A stretch of DNA of 8,524 bases from a bacterium (GTDB lineage Bacteria > UBP13 > UBA5359), in assembly GCA_028699365.1 (NCBI GenBank), contig JAQVUQ010000101.1:1-8524 (forward strand), read 5' to 3'. Of this stretch, positions 1 through 5,747 are shown piece by piece. Position 1 is the first letter of the stretch; each line of letters starts with the position of its first letter. The notes under the pieces were generated by a model. It saw only the letters and a list, made by a program, of their open reading frames with translations. It was not told the DNA's origin and did no database searches. The position numbers and the translations under genes are program-made.

Positions 1-2810
1 AGGCCGTAACCGATACGGTCAAGGCCAGCAACTTCGCGGCCGGCAATATGACGCCTAACCGTGGAGTGTTAGTAGGCAAGCCGGGCGGGACGGTATATGC
101 CGAGGCACTGGCAGAGAGCGGCAAGAGTTACATCGTCTATCTGTGGGGCAGTGTGGGCGGAGGCAATCTGACCATGAACCTGCCGGCAGGGACCTATGAT
201 GCAAAATGGATAAACCCGGCTAACGGGCAGACGGTGAAGACGCAGACGGTCAGCGGCAGCAGTGCGGCCGCCATAGCCTCACCCGCCTTCTCCGAGGATA
301 TGGCTCTGCTGGTGACCCTGACGGGATCAGGCGGCGGGACGACGACGCCTCCGCCGACAACGACTCCCAGCGGAGTCAATCTGGCCCTCAACAAGACGGC
401 TACGGCCAGCAGTTCGGAAGACGGGCCCAGGTATGACGGCCCCAATGCCGTAGACGGCAACGGGGGCACCCGCTGGAGTTCGGCCGATAAGATCGATCCC
501 CAGTGGCTGAAGGTAGACCTGGGACAGACTCAGAGCATCAATCGCGTGGTGCTGAAGTGGGAGACGGCCTTTGCGGATCATTATCGCATAGAAGTCTCCA
601 ACGACAACGCCGCCTGGCAGACGGTGTACAACACCACCAGCGGCAACGGGAGCACTGACGATATAACCTTCAACACCGTCAGTGCCAGATACGTGCGGAT
701 GTACGGAACGCATCGTTACGACGCCAGATACGGCTACTCCATCTGGGAGATGGAAGTCTACGGCGGCGGAACGACGACGACCCCTCCGCCTGTTAATACG
801 ACCAAGAGCTACACCTGGATAGAGGGCGAGAACGGCGCATTGACTTCGCCGATGAGCACCGGCAGCGATGCCGGAGCCTCCAACGGCAAGTATATCGCCA
901 GCCCTCAGACCAGCACCCGCTCCAACGACGGCAAGGGGTATGCCTCTTACACCATCAACGTTCCGGCCTCGGGCAGCTACAAGCTGTGGGCCAGAACTTA
1001 CTGGCTGGGCGAGGCTGACAACTCCTTCTATGCCAGCATGGACGGAGGAGCCGAGAGCGTTCTTGGCAACGTCGGAGCCAACAACAGTTGGATATGGGTA
1101 TCGGGCAGCACCTACACCCTGGGTGCGGGCAGCCACACCATCCGGATCAGAAGCCGTGAAGACGGAGCCCGGGTGGACAAACTGCTGCTGACCAGCGATA
1201 CTGCCTACTATCCTTCGGGAACGGGCAGTGCCGACAACAGCGGCCTGACGGGATCAGGCGGCGGGACGACGACGCCTCCGCCGACGACCACTCCTACGGG
1301 AGTGAACCTGGCCCTCTACAAGACGGCCACGGCCAGCAGTTCGGAAGACGGGCCCCGGTATGACGGCCCCAACGCCGTAGACGGCAACGGGGGCACCCGC
1401 TGGAGCTCGGCCGATAAGATCGATCCCCAGTGGCTGAAGGTTGACCTGGGGCAGACTCAGAGCATCAATCGCGTGGTGCTGAAGTGGGAGACGGCCTTTG
1501 CGGATCATTATCGCATAGAAGTCTCCAACGACAATGCCGCCTGGCAGACAGTGTACAGCACCACCAGCGGCAACGGAAGCACTGACGATATAACCTTCAA
1601 TACCGTCAATGCCAGATACGTGCGGATGTACGGAACGCATCGTTACGACGCCAGATACGGCTACTCCATCTGGGAGATGGAAGTCTACGGCGGCGGAACG
1701 ACGACGACCCCTCCGCCTGTTAATACGACCAAGAGCTACACCTGGATAGAGGGCGAGAACGGCGCATTGACTTCGCCGATGAGCACCGGCAGCGATGCCG
1801 GAGCCTCCAACGGCAAGTATATCGCCAGCCCTCAGACCAGCACCCGCTCCAACGACGGCAAGGGGTATGCCTCTTACACCATCAACGTTCCGGCCTCGGG
1901 CAGCTACAAGCTGTGGGCCAGAACTTACTGGCTGGGCGAGGCTGACAACTCCTTCTATGCCAGCATGGACGGAGGAGCCGAGAGCGTTCTTGGCAACGTC
2001 GGAGCCAACAACAGTTGGATATGGGTATCGGGCAGCACCTACACCCTGGGTGCGGGCAGCCACACCATCCGGATCAGAAGCCGTGAAGACGGAGCCCGGG
2101 TGGACAAACTGCTGCTGACCAGCGATACTGCCTACTATCCTTCGGGAACGGGCAGTGCCGACAACAGCGGCCTGACGGGATCAGGCGGCGGGACGACGAC
2201 GCCTCCGCCGACGACCACTCCCAGCGGAGTCAACCTGGCCCTCTACAAGACGGCCATGGCCAGCAGTTCGGAGTATGCTCCCAAATACGGAGCGGCTCCG
2301 GCCTTCGACGGCAACATGGGGTCGCGCTGGAGTTCGGCGCTTTACATCGATCCCCAGTGGCTGGCGGTGGACCTGGGGCAGGCTCAGAGCATCAACCGTG
2401 TGGTGCTCAAGTGGGAAGGCGCGTATGCTACCGCCTACCAGATACAGGTCTCCAGCGACAACGCCAACTGGAGAACGGTATACAGCACCACCAGCGGCGA
2501 CGGTGGGACGGATGACGTAACATTCGCTTCTACCAGTGCCAGGTACGTGCGGATGTACGGCACCAGGCGCGGCAGCACCTACGGCTACTCCATCTGGGAG
2601 ATGGAAGTCTACGGCGGCACGTCTGCCATGAGCATGCAGGCTCCGGCTTACAGCCCGGAAACGGTAACAACGGCCCCGGTGGCCCCTGCTGCTCCTTCAT
2701 TGGGAACAACGACGACGCCGGGCAGCACGATCAGTGCTCCCGTGACAGAGAAGACGGCTCCGGTAAGCCCTGTAACAGGAAGAACCGGAACGCGCGTAAT
2801 CAGAAGATAG
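1..2810 (+). CDS. Secreted multi-domain carbohydrate-binding protein, 3' part (probable glycoside hydrolase C-terminus)
   Basis: The reading frame is open from base 3 to the left edge, so the ATG at 48 is internal and the true start lies upstream. Numbering from that Met: residues 1-95 form a beta-rich domain with GTYDAKWINPANGQTV, resembling the putative collagen-binding beta-sandwich that follows DUF4038/apiosidase-like TIM barrels. Residues 111-239 are F5/8 type C (discoidin, CBM32-like), with DGNGGTRWSS, ARYVRMYGTHR and YGYSIWEMEVYG. Residues 254-390 are a CBM6/35-like module (WIEGEN near its start, VDKLLLTSDTAYYPSG at its end). The pair repeats at 420-548 and 563-699, and a third, more diverged F5/8C lies at 729-855. 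TTTPPP-type linkers separate the modules. The last 65 residues are Thr/Pro/Ala-rich and end in RVIRR, with no recognised anchor. Likely role: a secreted glycosidase with five appended glycan-binding modules. The catalytic domain is not visible, so enzyme identity is inference; the F5/8C calls are firm. Confidence 0.9.
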   Translation, partial: AVTDTVKASNFAAGNMTPNRGVLVGKPGGTVYAEALAESGKSYIVYLWGSVGGGNLTMNLPAGTYDAKWINPANGQTVKTQTVSGSSAAAIASPAFSEDMALLVTLTGSGGGTTTPPPTTTPSGVNLALNKTATASSSEDGPRYDGPNAVDGNGGTRWSSADKIDPQWLKVDLGQTQSINRVVLKWETAFADHYRIEVSNDNAAWQTVYNTTSGNGSTDDITFNTVSARYVRMYGTHRYDARYGYSIWEMEVYGGGTTTTPPPVNTTKSYTWIEGENGALTSPMSTGSDAGASNGKYIASPQTSTRSNDGKGYASYTINVPASGSYKLWARTYWLGEADNSFYASMDGGAESVLGNVGANNSWIWVSGSTYTLGAGSHTIRIRSREDGARVDKLLLTSDTAYYPSGTGSADNSGLTGSGGGTTTPPPTTTPTGVNLALYKTATASSSEDGPRYDGPNAVDGNGGTRWSSADKIDPQWLKVDLGQTQSINRVVLKWETAFADHYRIEVSNDNAAWQTVYSTTSGNGSTDDITFNTVNARYVRMYGTHRYDARYGYSIWEMEVYGGGTTTTPPPVNTTKSYTWIEGENGALTSPMSTGSDAGASNGKYIASPQTSTRSNDGKGYASYTINVPASGSYKLWARTYWLGEADNSFYASMDGGAESVLGNVGANNSWIWVSGSTYTLGAGSHTIRIRSREDGARVDKLLLTSDTAYYPSGTGSADNSGLTGSGGGTTTPPPTTTPSGVNLALYKTAMASSSEYAPKYGAAPAFDGNMGSRWSSALYIDPQWLAVDLGQAQSINRVVLKWEGAYATAYQIQVSSDNANWRTVYSTTSGDGGTDDVTFASTSARYVRMYGTRRGSTYGYSIWEMEVYGGTSAMSMQAPAYSPETVTTAPVAPAAPSLGTTTTPGSTISAPVTEKTAPVSPVTGRTGTRVIRR
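317..1243 (+). repeat. 927-bp in-frame tandem repeat, unit 1 (linker + F5/8C + CBM6/35-like)
   Basis: This 309-codon unit begins with CCTGACGGGATCAGG and recurs exactly 927 bp later. It carries a Gly/Thr/Pro linker, one F5/8C domain, a second TTTTPPP linker and one CBM6/35-like module. By eye, bases 683-1294 match 1610-2221 without a difference (612 bp), whereas 317-682 differs from 1244-1609 at about 20 positions, mostly synonymous. Confidence 0.93.
1244..2170 (+). repeat. 927-bp in-frame tandem repeat, unit 2
   Basis: Second copy of the 309-codon unit, directly abutting the first. Its junctions fall inside the LTGSGGGTTTPPP linker, whose first 42 bp (317-358, 1244-1285, 2171-2212) are the same in all three occurrences. 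The F5/8C half is slightly diverged from unit 1 and the CBM6/35-like half is identical by eye. Confidence 0.93.
2171..2616 (+). repeat. Partial third copy of the 927-bp unit (linker + diverged F5/8C only)
   Basis: The linker restarts at 2171 with the same 42 bp and stays close to unit 2 through the NLALYKTA start of the F5/8C domain. It then diverges clearly (EYAPKYGAAPAFDGNMGSRW and onwards) before ending in the shared GYSIWEMEVYGG. The CBM6/35-like half is absent and is replaced by the Thr/Pro-rich tail of the protein. Confidence 0.8.
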
Positions 2811-2835
2811 TCCGATTACGGCGGATAATTGAATA

Positions 2836-2886
2836 AGCTGGTGCCAAGGCCTCCTGTAGCTACAGGAGGCCTTGGCATAGCCGGCT
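2836..2886 (+). terminator. Perfect 36-bp palindrome / strong hairpin downstream of gene 1
   Basis: Bases 2842-2859 are perfectly complementary to 2860-2877, giving an 18-bp palindrome arm with no spacer; as RNA this would fold with a 4-nt AGCU loop. An outer 6-bp helix (2836-2841 with 2881-2886, one U.G pair) extends it across a 3-nt bulge. It starts 26 bp after the gene 1 stop. No T-tract follows, so it is not a textbook intrinsic terminator. It could stabilise the 3' end, terminate atypically, or be a mobile palindromic repeat. Confidence 0.5.
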
Positions 2887-3002
2887 ATTAATTGAATTAG
2901 CGAAACATGAGTGAAAAATACGTGCGAAACAACACCTGAACAGAACTTCCGGCATGTTTTCTGTAGAGCACAGTTACTCGTCTGACCAAGAAAACTATGA
3001 AC

Positions 3003-3010
3003 GGGAGGTG
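3003..3010 (+). promoter_or_regulatory. Strong Shine-Dalgarno site fixing the TTG start of gene 2
   Basis: GGGAGGTG ends 5 nt before the TTG at 3016. An in-frame TGA at 2998-3000 blocks any start further upstream, and no ATG or GTG lies in frame between that stop and 3016. TTG is therefore the best-supported start. Confidence 0.85.
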
Positions 3011-3015
3011 TTCGT

Positions 3016-5556
3016 TTGAGAGTAAGAAGTTTGTTTCTATCTGTAGCAGTAGCAGTGTTCTGTTTGCTGCTGTCGACCTTCAAGGGGGAAGCGGCTGACA
3101 ACCTGGCTTTCTATAAGCCATGGCTGGCCAGCAGTTCAGAGGACGGCGAAAGGTACGCCGGACATAACGCCCTGGACGGCAATATGCAGACTCGCTGGAG
3201 TACGGCCGACAAGGAGGATCCTCAATGGCTGAGGATCGATTTTCAGGCTCAGACGGAGTTCAACCATATCGTCGTTTACTGGGAAACGGCTTATGCCGAT
3301 CAGTACCGTCTGGAGGTTTCCAACGACGGGGTTGACTGGACAACCATCTACAGCACCGTCAGCGGCGACGGCGGGACCGACGACATAACCTTCGATCCAG
3401 TTACCGCCAGGTATCTCAGGTTATACGGTGTACACAGATTCTACCCGCAATACGGCTACTCCGTGTGGGAACTTCAGGTCTTTCGCGAGGTTGCGCCCGA
3501 TCCTCTGGTGGTAAGCACTAGTTCGCCTCTGACGGCAGGACAAGTCGACAGTGCTTACAGCCAGGTATTGTCGGCAACCGGAGGTACGACCCCCTATACG
3601 TGGGCGCCGGCTGCGGGCAGCAGCTTGCCGGCGGGCCTGTCCCTGTCGGCGGACGGCACGATATCCGGAACGCCTACCCAGTCCGGCAGCTACGACTTCA
3701 CCGTTACGGTAACCGATGCCGCCAACCCGGCACTATCGGCCGACAAGCAGTTCAGCATGGTGATAGATCCGGCTCCTCCAATCCCTCCGGCAAATCTGGC
3801 ACTGAACAAATTGATAACAAGCTCCAGTGCTGAGGATGCCGTTATTATAGCGTCTAACGCTAATGACGGCGATCCGTCCACCCGCTGGGGATCAGTGGAA
3901 AAGGTCGATCCTCAATGGTTGAAGGTGGATCTTGGCCAGGTATACGGCATCAACAGAGTTCTGATCAACTGGGAGGGCGCTTATGCGGATCAGTATCGCA
4001 TAGAGATCTCTCAGAACGACGTCGACTGGCAAACGGCTTACAGTACGATGTTCGGCGACGGCGGAACGGATGATGTAACTTTCAGTACCGTCAACGCCCG
4101 ATACGTGCGGATATACGGCACGCATCGTTACGACTGGCGTTACGGCTACTCTATCTTTGAGATGGAAGTCTACGGCGGCGATCCTCTGCCGGCGGAGACA
4201 TTGGCGGTAACGTCCGCATCTCTGACGGACGGTTACATCAATACGCCTTACAGTGAGACGTTGACGGCTGCAGGCGGCACGTTTCCCTATACGTGGTCCG
4301 TTTTTCAGGGCAGCCTGCCGGAAGGAATGGCTCTATCTGCTGACGGTGTGCTCTCCGGTACGCCTGTTCAGTCCGGCAGCTACGACTTCACCGTCAGAGC
4401 TACCGACGCTGCTGATCCGGCCCAGACTGCCGACAAGCAGTTCAATCTGCTTATCAGCGCCAATCCGCCCAACCTGGCTTTGCACAAGGCGATCATGGCT
4501 ACCTCCAGCGAGGATCCGCAGACGGTAGCTTCCAAAGCCAACGACGGCGATCCATCCACCCGGTGGGCCTCGGTAGATAAATCAGATCCGCAATGGTTGA
4601 GGATCGATCTGGGACAGAAGCGCACCATCAATCATGTGATACTGAAATGGGAAGCGGCTTATGCCGATCAATACCGCATAGAAGTATCCGTTGACGGTCT
4701 TAACTGGCAGACTGTCTACAGCACAGCCGACGGTGACGGAGGGACCGATGACATAACCTTCAATTCGGTTAACGCCCGTTATGTGCGGATGTACGGCACG
4801 CACCGTTACTACTCCAGCTACGGCTACTCCGTTTGGGAGATGGAAGTTTACGGCACGGATCAGACGGTTCCCGATCCTCTGTCCATCACCACTAATTCCC
4901 TGCAGGGTGCCGTAATCGATACCGCTTACAGCCAGACGCTAGCTGTTACGGGCGGCACAACGCCCTATGCATGGTCTGTGGTCGAGAGCAGCAGCCTGCC
5001 GTCAGGTCTTACTCTGTCTGCAGATGGTGTGCTCTCCGGAACGCCTGTTCAGGCCGGCAGCTATGACTTCACCGTTAGAGTGACCGATGCCGCCAACCCG
5101 GCTCAGTCGGCGGAAAAACAGTTGAATCTGGTTGTCAGCCCCACCCCCCCGGCGGTGAATATCGCCTGGCGGAAGATTGCCGTGGCCAGTTCTCTGGAGG
5201 ATTATATTATGACCGCTTCCAGGGCAGTTGACGGCGATCCGCTTACCCGATGGGCGTCCGTCGGCAAGGTGGATCCTCAGTGGATAACGATAGACCTGGG
5301 ACAGGCATATGATATCGACCACGTGATCCTCAGGTGGGAAGATGCCTGTGCCGATGCTTACGAGATCCAGATATCCAGTGACAATGAAAGTTGGCAGACC
5401 GTTTACAGTACTGCCGCCGGTGACGGAGGCATTGACGACATTACCTTCACCAGCGCCAACGCCCGGTACGTGCGGATGTACGGCACGCATCGTGCAAACG
5501 AGCGCTACGGCTACTCTCTCTGGGAGTTCGAAGTCTTTGAGACGATAACTCCCTAA
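3016..5556 (+). CDS. Secreted protein with four F5/8C (discoidin) and three putative Ig (He_PIG) domains, no catalytic domain
   Basis: This 846-residue protein starts at TTG. Residues 1-26 are a Sec signal peptide: basic MRVR, a hydrophobic core SLFLSVAVAVFCLLLS, and probable cleavage after GEA. The domains alternate strictly: F5/8C 28-155, He_PIG 162-252, F5/8C 259-388, He_PIG 391-482, F5/8C 486-613, He_PIG 619-709, F5/8C 714-846. Each F5/8C shows NLA at its start, an FDG/NDGDPSTRW-type calcium-loop region, DPQWL.(I/V)DLGQ, GDGG(T/I)DDITF and YGYS(V/I)(W/F)E.EVY. Each He_PIG shows PY.W, LP.GL.LSADG..SGTP and GSYDFTV..TDA. He_PIG domains are usually rigid spacers in extracellular proteins, and bacterial F5/8C domains commonly bind galactose- or GlcNAc-type glycans. 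The likely role is glycan capture, adhesion or a scaffold for neighbouring enzymes. No anchor, dockerin or membrane helix follows the last domain, so it is probably released or held by binding. Domain calls are firm; the role is inference. Confidence 0.93.
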   Translation: MRVRSLFLSVAVAVFCLLLSTFKGEAADNLAFYKPWLASSSEDGERYAGHNALDGNMQTRWSTADKEDPQWLRIDFQAQTEFNHIVVYWETAYADQYRLEVSNDGVDWTTIYSTVSGDGGTDDITFDPVTARYLRLYGVHRFYPQYGYSVWELQVFREVAPDPLVVSTSSPLTAGQVDSAYSQVLSATGGTTPYTWAPAAGSSLPAGLSLSADGTISGTPTQSGSYDFTVTVTDAANPALSADKQFSMVIDPAPPIPPANLALNKLITSSSAEDAVIIASNANDGDPSTRWGSVEKVDPQWLKVDLGQVYGINRVLINWEGAYADQYRIEISQNDVDWQTAYSTMFGDGGTDDVTFSTVNARYVRIYGTHRYDWRYGYSIFEMEVYGGDPLPAETLAVTSASLTDGYINTPYSETLTAAGGTFPYTWSVFQGSLPEGMALSADGVLSGTPVQSGSYDFTVRATDAADPAQTADKQFNLLISANPPNLALHKAIMATSSEDPQTVASKANDGDPSTRWASVDKSDPQWLRIDLGQKRTINHVILKWEAAYADQYRIEVSVDGLNWQTVYSTADGDGGTDDITFNSVNARYVRMYGTHRYYSSYGYSVWEMEVYGTDQTVPDPLSITTNSLQGAVIDTAYSQTLAVTGGTTPYAWSVVESSSLPSGLTLSADGVLSGTPVQAGSYDFTVRVTDAANPAQSAEKQLNLVVSPTPPAVNIAWRKIAVASSLEDYIMTASRAVDGDPLTRWASVGKVDPQWITIDLGQAYDIDHVILRWEDACADAYEIQISSDNESWQTVYSTAAGDGGIDDITFTSANARYVRMYGTHRANERYGYSLWEFEVFETITP

Positions 5557-5573
5557 AAAATCAATGCGAATGG

Positions 5574-5623
5574 CGAGTGCGGATTGCGGGGTTGCTTCGA
5601 GAGATATCCGCAATCCGCACTCG
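5574..5623 (+). repeat. Inverted repeat (16-bp perfect stem, 18-nt loop) between genes 2 and 3
   Basis: Bases 5574-5589 (CGAGTGCGGATTGCGG) are the exact reverse complement of 5608-5623. The element lies 17 bp past the gene 2 stop. It lacks a downstream T-tract, though CTAAAAAAT directly precedes it, so on the minus strand it would be followed by a T-run. It may be a transcript-end hairpin or a dispersed REP-like repeat built on the GCGGATTGCGG motif; a further GATTTCC-flanked partial copy of the motif (ATCCGCAG) follows at 5628-5634. Confidence 0.6.
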
Positions 5624-5733
5624 GAAATCCGCAGTTGATACGGGTACATATTTTGCAGCTCTGCAATTATCAAATACCGTTTACTTCACTGCTTGAGCAA
5701 TCTCAATAAACCCGTTAATGCGGGCATGATAGT

Positions 5734-5738
5734 GGAGG
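5734..5738 (+). promoter_or_regulatory. Shine-Dalgarno site supporting the TTG start of gene 3
   Basis: GGAGG lies 9 nt before the TTG at 5748. An in-frame TAG at 5730-5732 rules out a longer N-terminus. The resulting protein starts with a normal signal peptide. Confidence 0.8.
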
Positions 5739-5747
5739 CGTAGTGCT

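Noticed and set aside
327-2063. Two identical 269-codon minus-strand open frames opposite gene 1 (327-1136 and 1254-2063)
   Set aside because: They are opposite the duplicated unit and are identical only because the DNA is duplicated. They show no signal peptide, domain or SD site, and the plus frame has clear F5/8C domains throughout.
2892-2920. TTGAAT with AAAATA 17 bp later as a promoter for gene 2
   Set aside because: The -10 match is poor and the region is AT-rich by nature. There is not enough support to annotate it.
5711-5724. CCCG-TTAATG-CGGG mini-hairpin just upstream of the gene 3 SD
   Set aside because: A 4-bp stem is too short to separate from chance.
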